The notes beneath the pieces were generated by a model. The model did not search any database. It worked only from the letters and a program-made list of their open reading frames with translations, and was not told the DNA's origin. From Pseudoxanthomonas sacheonensis (lineage in GTDB: Bacteria > Pseudomonadota > Gammaproteobacteria > Xanthomonadales > Xanthomonadaceae), in NCBI RefSeq assembly GCF_010093305.1, contig NZ_PDWS01000013.1, positions 1 through 64,000 on the forward strand: DNA of 64,000 nucleotides. The letters run 5' to 3'. Positions 48,173-55,968 of the stretch are shown in pieces (positions within the stretch are counted from its first letter, which is position 1; every line of letters begins with the position of its first letter). The translations under genes and the position numbers were made by a program.

Positions 48173-49435
48173 TCAAGGCGAATACGCGCGCGGCAACGCT
48201 CCGGCAGCACGCAGGTAACGGTCGCGCAAATCGGTCTGGCGCGAACGCATGGGAATGGCGCGCCCGCCCAGCCACAACTGGCTGGCGACATTGGCCACGT
48301 CCAACGGATCGCCGGTCCACAGCACCAGATCGGCCAGCTTGCCCGGCGCGATCGTGCCCAGCTTGTCGTCCACGCCCAGCACCTGCGCCGGCACCCGGGT
48401 CAGGCCTGCCAGTCCCGCCTCCCAGGGCAAACCGTTGGCCACCGCATTGCCCGCGTACTGGCGGATCTTGCGTGCGTTGTGCGAGGCGTCGCCGAACTGC
48501 GCGAAGCTCACTTGCACTCCGGCCGCCTGCAGGCGTGCGGCGTTCTGCAGGGTCGCTCCGATCTGGTCGAAATCGCCCGGCAGGTCGGCCAGCGCATCGA
48601 CGAAGACCGGTACGCCCGCACGTGCGATTTCCGGCGCCAGCTTCCAGGCTTCGATGCCGCTGGCGATGGCGATGCGCAGCTTCTCGCGTTGCGCCCAACG
48701 CAGCAATTGACGGATATCGGCGGCGCGGTTCACGTTGACCACGATGCGCCCATTGCCTGCCAGGTAGCGCGCAAGCACCGCACGGCCGGCCGGCGTCAAC
48801 AAGGCATGCGGCGAATCGGCGGGAATGCGTCCGCGCGCTTCTCCGACCATCTGGTCCAGCAGCATCCACTGCGCCGCGCGCGAGCTGCCGCTCTTGCCCA
48901 GCACGTCGCTGCCCAGTTTCACGAACAGCACGCGCGGCCCGATCGGATCGGCGCCGCCATCCAGGCGCATCACTCCGCCCTGTCCGGCGATGAAGGAGCC
49001 GCCCGTGTTGGCGCCCAACAGGGTGAAGCCCAGACCTTCCACGCGCGCGACGGGAATCAGTACCGACTCGGGGTTGTAGGCCAGGGTCACATCGAACTCG
49101 GGCCGCATCGGCTGATCGGTGGCCAGGGTCACCGCGCTGTCCACGGTCTCGGCCTCGCCCGACACTTCCTCGATGCCGATTTCGGTGATGCCGCCGAAGA
49201 AGGCGGGCGTCAACGGCTTGCCATCGGCTTCGACCACGCTGACCGAAGCCGGCGCCTGCAGGTTGGAACCGACCGCGCGAATCACGCCGCCCTGCACCAG
49301 CACGTCGGCGTTCTGCAGCGTGCCTTGCGCGCTGGCGGTGTGCACGGTGGCGTGGCGGATCAGGACGTCCTGGGCGGAGGCAGTACTTGCGCAAAACAGG
49401 GCAAGGAATGAAACCGACAACAACCGAGTCGTCAT
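48173..49435 (-). CDS. Amidohydrolase-fold protein lacking the metal site (probable pseudoenzyme)
   Basis: A 420-residue exported protein (signal MTTRLLSVSFLALFCASTASA) that aligns with the neighbouring amidohydrolase in overall layout, including LTPAFFGG...GIEEVSGEAE near residue 76 and the C-terminal DKLGTIAPGKLADLVLWTGDP. The HxH metal motif is replaced by Ile83-Thr-Glu85, and the downstream histidines of its partner have no counterparts (IASGIEAW, FAQFGDASHN). It is thus unlikely to be a metal-dependent hydrolase; a partner subunit role is inferred. The ATG lies in the end of a GTCATCCC repeat. Confidence 0.82.
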   Translation of the reverse strand: MTTRLLSVSFLALFCASTASAQDVLIRHATVHTASAQGTLQNADVLVQGGVIRAVGSNLQAPASVSVVEADGKPLTPAFFGGITEIGIEEVSGEAETVDSAVTLATDQPMRPEFDVTLAYNPESVLIPVARVEGLGFTLLGANTGGSFIAGQGGVMRLDGGADPIGPRVLFVKLGSDVLGKSGSSRAAQWMLLDQMVGEARGRIPADSPHALLTPAGRAVLARYLAGNGRIVVNVNRAADIRQLLRWAQREKLRIAIASGIEAWKLAPEIARAGVPVFVDALADLPGDFDQIGATLQNAARLQAAGVQVSFAQFGDASHNARKIRQYAGNAVANGLPWEAGLAGLTRVPAQVLGVDDKLGTIAPGKLADLVLWTGDPLDVANVASQLWLGGRAIPMRSRQTDLRDRYLRAAGALPRAYSP

Positions 49436-49574
49436 CCCAGCGAACGCTGGAAGACGCTTTTCAACAGCCGAATGGCTGGTCATCCATCTTGATCTTGCCG
49501 TTGCTGTCGCCATTGCCACTGCGTCCGACTCTGCGCGCAAAGTCAAAATGGATCCCAGCGTTCGCTGGGATGAC
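49431..49574. repeat. Inverted repeat, GTCATCCC family E, with nested insert in the left arm
   Basis: Arms begin GTCATCCCAGCGAACGCTGG at 49431 and, inverted, end at 49574. The right arm continues with the usual GATCCATTTTGAC; in the left arm this continuation is displaced by about 31 nt (49451-49481), a copy of the unit also found at 48068-48097. It separates the two amidohydrolase genes. Confidence 0.83.
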
Positions 49575-49602
49575 GATGTGGAGGATTCATCCTTCAAAGC
49601 GA

Positions 49603-51066
49603 TCATTTCCCACCCCCCATCGCCGCATCCCCGGATCGAGTCCAGGGCACGCTCTGCCCAAGCATGAAATCCGATTCCGGCTGCCGCGCCGGATCGTTGC
49701 GGTCGTAGATGCGCGCGCCGTCGATGTAGACCTGCTCGGCATGCGCGTACACGCTGAAGGGGTTCTGGTTCCACACCACCACGTCGGCCATCTTGCCGGG
49801 CTCCAAAGTGCCGGTCTTGTCCAGGATGCCCATGGACTTGGCCGGGTTCCGGGTGATCCAGCGGATCGCGCGCTCGGGTGGAATGTCGATGCCCACGCGA
49901 TGCGCGTTGGCCATCACCTTGGCCGCTTCCTGATTCAATCGCTGGATGCCTTCGTCCGAATCCGAATGCACGATGGCGCAACCGTTGGCCGGCCGGTCGA
50001 CCAGGGCGATGTTCTCCTGGATGCCGTCGAAGGCTTCCATCTTGAAGCCCCACCAATCGGCCCACAGCGCCCCGCAGACGCCTTCGGCGGCCAGGCGGTC
50101 GGCGATCTTGTAGGCCTCCACGCCATGATGGAACGCGGCGACCTTGAAACCGAATTCCTTGGCCAGGTCCAGCATGGTGGCCATCTCGTCGGCGCGATAG
50201 CAGTGGATATGCACGCGGATATCGCCTTCGATGGCGCCGGCCAGCGTGTCCAGCTTCAGATCGCGCTTGCCGCCGCTGTCGCCGGCGCTGTCGGTGTCGC
50301 CCTTGTTGCCGCTGGCGCGCTGCCACCAGCGCTTCTTCTTGGGCGTCTCGTTCTTTTTCTGGTTCTTCTTCAGATATTCGCTGGCGTCGATGAAGGCGGC
50401 GCGATAGCCGGCGATATTGCCCATGCGCGTGGATGGCCCGCCCTTCTGCCCATAGACGCGCTTGGGGTTCTCGCCGCATGCCATTTTCAGGCCCCAGGGC
50501 GCGTCGGGGAATTTCATCGCCTGGTAGGTCGTGGCGGGCACGTTCTTCAGGGTCACGCCGCGTCCGCCGACCAGATTGGCCGAACCGGGCAGGATCTGCA
50601 GCGAAGTGACGCCGCCGGCCAGCGCGGTCTGGAAACCGGGGTCCTGCGGCCAGACGGAGTGTTCGGCCCAGACGTTGGCGGTGACCGGCGCGGTGGCTTC
50701 GTTGCCATCGCTGTGCGCGCTCATGCCAGGGCTGGGGTAAACACCCAGATGGGAGTGCACATCGATGATGCCCGGGGTGACCCAGCGGCCGTTGCCGTCC
50801 ACCAGCGTCGCATCCGCAGGCGCGGTCAGTCCGCGTCCCACCGAAACCACTTTGCCGTCGGCCAGCAGCACATCGGCATCGTCCAGGCGTTCGCCGGTGC
50901 CGGTCAGCACGGTGGCGTGCTGGATCAGCACCGGGCCGGAGGCGATGCTGCGGTAAGTGCTGGGGTAGGGATCCTGGGTGAAGCGGGATTTGGCGGCGAC
51001 AGTGGCGGCAGCGGCATTTCCGCATGCGGAAACAAGGCCGATCACGGCCAGTAGGGCGAAGCGCAT
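49603..51066 (-). CDS. Exported amidohydrolase
   Basis: A 487-residue envelope protein with a likely lipobox (VSAC, Cys15) and an intact amidohydrolase site: His104-x-His106 in IDVHSHLG, HIHCYRADEM, FHHGVEAY and VHSDSDEG. A charged, low-complexity Lys/Asn/Gln loop lies around residues 240-275 (YLKKNQKKNETPKKKRWW). Substrate unknown. The degenerate paralogue follows after a repeat, so the two were probably one operon. The ATG at 51066 is preceded by GGGAA. Confidence 0.85.
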   Translation of the reverse strand: MRFALLAVIGLVSACGNAAAATVAAKSRFTQDPYPSTYRSIASGPVLIQHATVLTGTGERLDDADVLLADGKVVSVGRGLTAPADATLVDGNGRWVTPGIIDVHSHLGVYPSPGMSAHSDGNEATAPVTANVWAEHSVWPQDPGFQTALAGGVTSLQILPGSANLVGGRGVTLKNVPATTYQAMKFPDAPWGLKMACGENPKRVYGQKGGPSTRMGNIAGYRAAFIDASEYLKKNQKKNETPKKKRWWQRASGNKGDTDSAGDSGGKRDLKLDTLAGAIEGDIRVHIHCYRADEMATMLDLAKEFGFKVAAFHHGVEAYKIADRLAAEGVCGALWADWWGFKMEAFDGIQENIALVDRPANGCAIVHSDSDEGIQRLNQEAAKVMANAHRVGIDIPPERAIRWITRNPAKSMGILDKTGTLEPGKMADVVVWNQNPFSVYAHAEQVYIDGARIYDRNDPARQPESDFMLGQSVPWTRSGDAAMGGGK

Positions 51067-51208
51067 GGTGGGTTCCCGGGGATTCTGGTTGAAGGCCGGC
51101 GAATGGAAAGCCGGCAACCGGAACCTAACCGGCGCGGCCCATGCTTGCCAAGTGCTATGGCGCAGGCCCATGCCACAATTGGCGCGACCGAAGAGAAGAG
51201 AGCATGCG

Positions 51209-51985
51209 ATGAAAGACAAGAACGAGATCGTCGACAACTGGCTGCCGCGCTACACAGGCGTGCCCCTGGACCAGTTCGGCGAACATATCCTGCTGACCAA
51301 TTTCGGCGGCTATCTGCACGCGTTCTCGCAGCTGACCGGTGCGCCCGTGGTCGGCTTGGACCGGCCGATGGCCAGCGCCACCTTCGACGGCATCACCATG
51401 ATCAACTTCGGCATGGGCAGCCCCAACGCGGCCACGATGATGGATCTGCTGTCGGCGATCATGCCCAAGGCGGTGCTGTTCCTGGGCAAGTGCGGTGGGT
51501 TGAAGCGCAAGAACCAGCTCGGGGATCTGGTGCTGCCGATCGCGGCGATCCGCGGCGAAGGCACCAGCAACGACTACCTGTTGCCGGAAGTACCGGCGCT
51601 GCCCGCCTTCGCCCTGCAGCGCGCGGTCTCCACCATGATCCGCGACCTGGGCCACGACTATTGGACCGGCACCGTCTACACCACCAACCGCCGGGTGTGG
51701 GAACACGACGTCGAGTTCAAGGAATACCTGCGCAAGGTGCGCTGCATGGCCATCGACATGGAAACGGCCACCATCTTCGCCGCCGGATTCGCCAACCGCA
51801 TTCCGTGCGGTGCGCTGCTGCTGGTGAGCGATCAGCCGATGATTCCCGAAGGCGTGAAGACCGAGGCCTCCGACGCGCGGGTCAGCGCGGATTTCGTCGA
51901 CCGCCACATCACCATCGGCATCGAGGCGTTGAAGCTGATCCGCAGGCATGGGAAGTCGGTGCGGCATCTGCGTTTCGACGAATGA
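51209..51985 (+). CDS. AMP nucleosidase (short form)
   Basis: A 258-residue purine-nucleoside-phosphorylase-fold enzyme that hydrolyses AMP to adenine and ribose-5-phosphate. It is the short type without the N-terminal regulatory domain of E. coli Amn. Family sequence includes NFGMGSPNAATMMDLL, LGKCGGLK, CMAIDMETATIFAAGF and LLLVSDQPM. The ATG at 51209 is in frame with the conserved MKDKNEIVDNWLPRYTG; upstream frame is only shadow sequence. DUF924 follows 22 bp later. Confidence 0.87.
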   Translation: MKDKNEIVDNWLPRYTGVPLDQFGEHILLTNFGGYLHAFSQLTGAPVVGLDRPMASATFDGITMINFGMGSPNAATMMDLLSAIMPKAVLFLGKCGGLKRKNQLGDLVLPIAAIRGEGTSNDYLLPEVPALPAFALQRAVSTMIRDLGHDYWTGTVYTTNRRVWEHDVEFKEYLRKVRCMAIDMETATIFAAGFANRIPCGALLLVSDQPMIPEGVKTEASDARVSADFVDRHITIGIEALKLIRRHGKSVRHLRFDE

Positions 51986-52007
51986 AGCCTGCCCAAGGAG
52001 CATCGGC

Positions 52008-52547
52008 ATGACCCAGGCGAGCGAGATCGTCGCGTTCTGGCGCAACGCAGGCTACGAGAAATGGTTCCAGCGCGACGACGCGTTCGACGCGGAGTTCAAG
52101 CGGCGCTTCCACGGTGCGCACCTGGCCGCGGCGCGTGGCGAGTATGAGTCATGGCTTGCATCCGCCGAAGGCGCGCTGGCGTTGCTGATCCTGCTGGACC
52201 AGTTTCCGCGCAATTGCTTCCGCGGTTGCGCGCATTCCTATGCGACCGATGGCTTGGCGCGAAGCTATGCGCGGCGCGCCGTCGACGTCGGCTTCGACTT
52301 GCAGGTGGATTCCGCTTTGCGGATGTTCTTCTACCTGCCGTTCGAGCATTCCGAAACGATGGCCGACCAGGATTACGCGATGGGGCTATTCGGCAAGCTT
52401 GGCGACGATGAGCTGATGAAATACGCGGAGCTGCACCGCGACTTGATCGCGCGGTTCGGGCGGTTTCCGCATCGGAACAAGGCGCTGGGGCGGGAATCGA
52501 CGCCGGAAGAAATCGAGTATCTGGCCAGCGGTGGGTTCAGCGGCTGA
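52008..52547 (+). CDS. DUF924 family protein
   Basis: A 179-residue helical protein of the DUF924 family (TPR-like fold, function unknown). Signatures: FWRNAGYEKWFQRDDAFDAEFKRRF near the start, LLDQFPRNCFRG in the middle, FFYLPFEHSE, and FGRFPHRNKALGRESTPEE at the end. AAGGAG lies seven bases before the ATG at 52008. Same strand and close to the AMP nucleosidase gene. Confidence 0.9.
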   Translation: MTQASEIVAFWRNAGYEKWFQRDDAFDAEFKRRFHGAHLAAARGEYESWLASAEGALALLILLDQFPRNCFRGCAHSYATDGLARSYARRAVDVGFDLQVDSALRMFFYLPFEHSETMADQDYAMGLFGKLGDDELMKYAELHRDLIARFGRFPHRNKALGRESTPEEIEYLASGGFSG

Positions 52548-52556
52548 GGCGTTGTT

Positions 52557-52670
52557 CCCTTCTCCCTCAGGGAGAAGGTGGCGCGAAGCGACGGATGAGG
52601 GTACGGCGCGAGCGCAGAGATTCGGATACTACGTACCCTCACCCCAACCCCTCTCCCGATGGGAGAGGGG
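52557..52670. repeat. Diverged family F palindromic element
   Basis: Starts CCCTTCTCCCTCAGGGAGAA and shares GGTGGCGCG-AGCGACGGATGAGGG with the elements at 26757 and 61656, but the interior and the right end (CCCCTCTCCC..GGGAGAGGGG, ending at 52670) differ. Lies between DUF924 and the convergent Grx4 gene. Confidence 0.8.
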
Positions 52671-52680
52671 CTTAAGTCGA

Positions 52681-53610
52681 TCAGTACTTGGAAAGCCCAG
52701 AATCCATCTCATCCGCCCACGCGTTGGTGCCGCCGGCCACGTTGTAGACGTTGGAGAAACCCAGCGCGCGGAATTCTTCCGCGGCCTGCTGGCTGCGCCC
52801 GCCGCTACGGCACAGGAAGGCGATGGCGGTGTCTTTCGGCAGCGCTTCGAGTTCGGCGCGGCCGTTGCCATCGAAGGTCTTGAACGGCAGCTTCACCGCC
52901 GCGATCGCGCGCTCTTCGGCAGGACGCACATCCACCAGCAGTACTTCGCCGGCAGCCACGCGCACATCGGCTTCGGCCGGCGAGAGGGTCTGCACCGGCT
53001 TGGGCGCGTTCGGATTATCGATGGCCAGGCCTTTGCCGCGGATATCGTCCACCCAGTCGATGGTGATGCCCTCGGCGCGGCGCGCGCTGGCCAGGTCGAA
53101 CTGGATGCGCACGCCGTTGGATTCGGCGGCGATGGCGTTGGCGTCGAACTGCGCCAGCTGGAAGTTTGGCTGGAACTGCGCATTGATCGAAAGCGCCAGG
53201 GCGCCGCCGGGGCCGGCATCGGCGGCCGCGTTGGACAGCATCTCGGCCGCCGCCGGGGTGATGGTGATCTTCGGCGGCGTACGGTCGGGCGCGGCCACGC
53301 CGAGCAGCGAGGCCAGTTCGCCCGAGTTGCTCATCTGCTCGATGATGTCGCTGCCGCCGATCAGCTCGCCGTCGATGTACAGCTGCGGGATGGTCGGCCA
53401 GTCGCCGTAAGCCTTGATGCCTTCGCGGATGTCCTGGTCGGCCAGCACGTTGACGTGCGCGTAGTCGACGCCCAGCGTGGACAGCGCGCCCACCGCCTTG
53501 GCGGAGAACCCGCATTGCGGCATGTTCGGCTGGCCTTTCATGAACAGCACCACACGGTTGGACTGCAGCAGGGATTCGATGCGGGAACGCAGGGCGGGAT
53601 CGAGGGACAT
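52681..53610 (-). CDS. Grx4-type monothiol glutaredoxin fused to HesB-like and rhodanese domains
   Basis: A 309-residue three-domain protein. Residues 1-105 are a monothiol glutaredoxin with the CGFS site (Cys33) and WPTIPQLYIDGELIGGSD, which in other bacteria carries a 2Fe-2S cluster with glutathione. Residues 112-195 resemble an A-type Fe-S carrier (PPKITITPAAAEML) but contain no Cys. Residues 205-309 form a rhodanese domain with active Cys267 in LCRSGGRS. A role in iron-sulfur or sulfur trafficking is likely. Similar fusions occur in xanthomonads. Confidence 0.88.
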   Translation of the reverse strand: MSLDPALRSRIESLLQSNRVVLFMKGQPNMPQCGFSAKAVGALSTLGVDYAHVNVLADQDIREGIKAYGDWPTIPQLYIDGELIGGSDIIEQMSNSGELASLLGVAAPDRTPPKITITPAAAEMLSNAAADAGPGGALALSINAQFQPNFQLAQFDANAIAAESNGVRIQFDLASARRAEGITIDWVDDIRGKGLAIDNPNAPKPVQTLSPAEADVRVAAGEVLLVDVRPAEERAIAAVKLPFKTFDGNGRAELEALPKDTAIAFLCRSGGRSQQAAEEFRALGFSNVYNVAGGTNAWADEMDSGLSKY

Positions 53611-53667
53611 CGGGAAAATACCGGCTTTCGGGATCGTCGATTTTACGCTGCATGGCATGATTGCGGC

Positions 53668-54462
53668 ATGACCACGTCCGAAACACTGAATAGCGCACTG
53701 CACTGCGTCCCGCGCCGGCCGCATGCGTGGATATGGCTGGCGCTGGCTCTGCACCTCGGGGCGGCCCTGGTCTGGTGGCGATGGGGATGGGTGTTTGGCC
53801 TGGCTTGCCTGTTCGCGACCCATATGCTGTTCCTGTGGGGAACCATGCGTCCGCAATCGCGGCTTTTCGGTCCCGTCCTGAGCCGCCTGCCGACGGAGAA
53901 AAAGGTGGTCTGGCTGACGGTGGACGACGGGCCGTCGCACGAGACGCCAGCCTTGCTGGACCTGTTGGATGGCCATGGCGCCAAGGCCACCTTTTTCCTG
54001 GTGGCCGACCGCGCCGCGGCACGGCCTGAACTTGCGCGCGAGATCGTGCGGCGCGGCCACGGCATCGGTAACCACAGTCGCTCCCACCCGCAGGCATGGT
54101 TCTGGGCGCTGGGACCGCGCCGCATGGCCGCGGAGATAGACCAGGCCCAAGCGACCTTGCACGACATCACCGGACAGGCGCCGCGCTGGTTCCGTGCGGT
54201 GGTCGGCATGGCCAATCCGTTCGTGTCGGCGCCGTTGAAGAAGAATGGGTTGGCGCGTGTGGCGTGGAGCGCGCGAGGATTCGACGGCGTCATGGGCCAA
54301 CCCGACAAGATCGTCGCGCGCATCGTCGGCGATCTACAGCCGGGCGCGATCGTATTGCTGCATGAAGGCGCCGCGCACGGCCACAACCTGGCGATCATCG
54401 AAGGCGTGCTGGAGGCGATGCGCGAACGCGGCTACACCGCAATCCTGCCCGAGAATTTGTAG
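53668..54462 (+). CDS. Membrane-anchored polysaccharide deacetylase
   Basis: A 264-residue NodB-domain protein. Two hydrophobic segments (about 21-57) anchor it; the catalytic domain has Asp86-Asp87 in TVDDGPSHETP and the metal His136 and His140 in GNHSRSHP, then FRAVVGMANPF and LLHEGAAHG. Likely acts on an N-acetylated glycan in the envelope. Divergent from the Grx4 gene (57 bp). The TAG stop is the GTAG head of a REP palindrome. Confidence 0.87.
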   Translation: MTTSETLNSALHCVPRRPHAWIWLALALHLGAALVWWRWGWVFGLACLFATHMLFLWGTMRPQSRLFGPVLSRLPTEKKVVWLTVDDGPSHETPALLDLLDGHGAKATFFLVADRAAARPELAREIVRRGHGIGNHSRSHPQAWFWALGPRRMAAEIDQAQATLHDITGQAPRWFRAVVGMANPFVSAPLKKNGLARVAWSARGFDGVMGQPDKIVARIVGDLQPGAIVLLHEGAAHGHNLAIIEGVLEAMRERGYTAILPENL

Positions 54463-54517
54463 GTCGGGGCTACGTCCCCGACACCGGCAATCCGTCGGGG
54501 GCGTAGCCCCGACCTAC
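54459..54517. repeat. REP pair, GTAG-headed family A
   Basis: Inverted 24-nt arms at 54459-54482 and 54494-54517 with one mismatch and an 11-nt spacer. The left GTAG supplies the deacetylase stop. The right arm is translated as part of the convergent methyltransferase gene, which stops at an internal CTA of the left arm. Confidence 0.9.
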
Positions 54518-55198
54518 GGCCACGATCAGCCAGTTGTTGAAGGGCGTGTTGCCGTACAACGGAGAGAAGGTGGTCGACAATCCGGCCGCATCCAGTTGCG
54601 CGCGCAGCTTATCGGCATCCGGATAGCACTTCGGCCGGAACTGCATCCAACCGATCAGATTGGCCAAGCGGTCGGTCAAGCGGCTGGTGCGGCCGCGATG
54701 GCTGTCGTCGCCCAGTGCGGTGCGGATCACCAGGCGTGCGCCGGGCGTGAGCATGGCGATGGCATCGGCGATCAGCGTGGCCTGTTCGTCGGCGCTGAGG
54801 TATTGCAGCACGTCCAGGATCGCGACGCTGCCCGCGTGCGCGGGCGGGCCCAGCGCAAGATCGACCACGTCGAAGGCCACCTCCCGCAATCCATTCCTCT
54901 GCGCGACCCTGGCGGCACGGGCGATCTTGGCCGCATCGTTGTCCACGCCGCGATAGGCCATGGACTGGCCGTCAAGACGCAGCGCATGCGCCAGCAGTCC
55001 CAGACCGCAGCCCAGATCCAGCACCGGCGCATCGCTGCCCTGCAGCGCCTGCAGCACACCCGGGTACAGCGGGTCGCTGCTGAGCTTGGCGCGCGTGTAG
55101 TAGTAATCCCAGCGATTTCCCAGCGGATGCCGCGGCAGGAAGGCGCGCGCGATTCGCGTGGCGGCGGCGCGATCGAAGGGCCGCGTGGAAGCGTTCAA
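54470..55198 (-). CDS. Class I SAM-dependent methyltransferase
   Basis: A 242-residue protein with the SAM loop VLDLGCGLGLLAHAL, GVDNDAAKI, and AILDVLQYLSADEQ. The substrate is unknown. Start codon choice is uncertain: TTG at 55198 overlaps the upstream GDSL stop as TTGA; an ATG at 55246 inside the GDSL gene is an alternative. The last 14 residues (GRGYAPDGLPVSGT) come from REP sequence, so the native stop was lost and translation now ends in the opposite REP arm. Confidence 0.78.
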   Translation of the reverse strand: MNASTRPFDRAAATRIARAFLPRHPLGNRWDYYYTRAKLSSDPLYPGVLQALQGSDAPVLDLGCGLGLLAHALRLDGQSMAYRGVDNDAAKIARAARVAQRNGLREVAFDVVDLALGPPAHAGSVAILDVLQYLSADEQATLIADAIAMLTPGARLVIRTALGDDSHRGRTSRLTDRLANLIGWMQFRPKCYPDADKLRAQLDAAGLSTTFSPLYGNTPFNNWLIVAVGRGYAPDGLPVSGT

Positions 55199-55854
55199 GG
55201 CGTGGCCAGCAATTGGCGGGCGACGGGCAGGGCCAGACGCGTCCATTGCGCGTACATCGTCGACGAAGGATGAAGGCCGTCGTCGGCCAGCATTGCCGCT
55301 TCGGCGCCACGCTCGCGGCTTGCGGCGGTGATGTCGACGAAGGCGATGCCGCGTTCTCGGCACACCTCGCGCGCGGCAAAGTTGAAGGCGTCTATCTCCG
55401 CGCCGATGAGCGTTGCGCCCCGGGCATTGCCGACCGCGAACGGGGTGATTCCCCAATCGGGAATCGAGAGTACCAGCACCCGCTCGCGCCGCCATTGCGC
55501 AAAACCTGTCGCACGCTCCAGCAAGCCGGTGAATTGCGCGCGGTACTCGTCCACGGTGCGCCCACGGTACTGGTTGTTGACGCCTATCAGCAGGCTGACC
55601 AGGTCGTATTCGGCCAACGGGTGCACCGCATCGATCGCCGCATCCAGTTCGTCGGTGGTCCAGCCGGTCTGCGCGATGATGCGCGGGTCGGCCATCGGCA
55701 GGCCGTCGGCGCGCAACGCGTGCGCCAGTTGCACGGGCCAGCGGCCGGATTCCGGCACGCCTTCGCCGATGGTGTAGGAATCGCCGAGCGCGAGGTAGCG
55801 CAGCTCGGTGGCGGCGGCTTCGGTCTTGGCGCGGAAAAACTCAGCCATTGTCAT
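55195..55854 (-). CDS. GDSL/SGNH-family hydrolase
   Basis: A 219-residue esterase-like protein with block I LALGDSYTIGEGVP (Ser nucleophile), block III GVNNQYRG, and the DDGLHPSS block near the end with catalytic Asp and His. There is no signal peptide. Three in-frame ATGs lie close together at 55860, 55854 and 55848; the first is in the end of a GTCATCCC repeat. 55854 is chosen for the GGGA about six bases upstream. Overlaps the methyltransferase start. Confidence 0.85.
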   Translation of the reverse strand: MTMAEFFRAKTEAAATELRYLALGDSYTIGEGVPESGRWPVQLAHALRADGLPMADPRIIAQTGWTTDELDAAIDAVHPLAEYDLVSLLIGVNNQYRGRTVDEYRAQFTGLLERATGFAQWRRERVLVLSIPDWGITPFAVGNARGATLIGAEIDAFNFAAREVCRERGIAFVDITAASRERGAEAAMLADDGLHPSSTMYAQWTRLALPVARQLLATP

Positions 55855-55855
55855 C

Positions 55856-55958
55856 GTCATCCCAGCGAAGGCTGGGATCCATTTTGACTTTGTTTTTGGC
55901 GGCCATGCGGACAAGCAACGGCAAAATCAAAATGGATCCCAGCTTTCGCTGGGATGAC
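55856..55958. repeat. Inverted repeat, GTCATCCC family E
   Basis: Arms starting GTCATCCCAGCGAAGGCTGG at 55856 and ending in inverted form at 55958; the homology extends inward through GATCCATTTTGA. Separates the aminotransferase and GDSL genes and supplies sequence up to the GDSL start. Confidence 0.87.
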
Positions 55959-55968
55959 GACGGAGGAA

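Noticed and set aside
48173-51025. A 950-codon open frame on the minus strand spanning both amidohydrolase genes, as if a fusion
   Set aside because: Only the 3' part (from 49435) has protein-like sequence. The 5' part is a shadow of the intact amidohydrolase, which is read in another frame.
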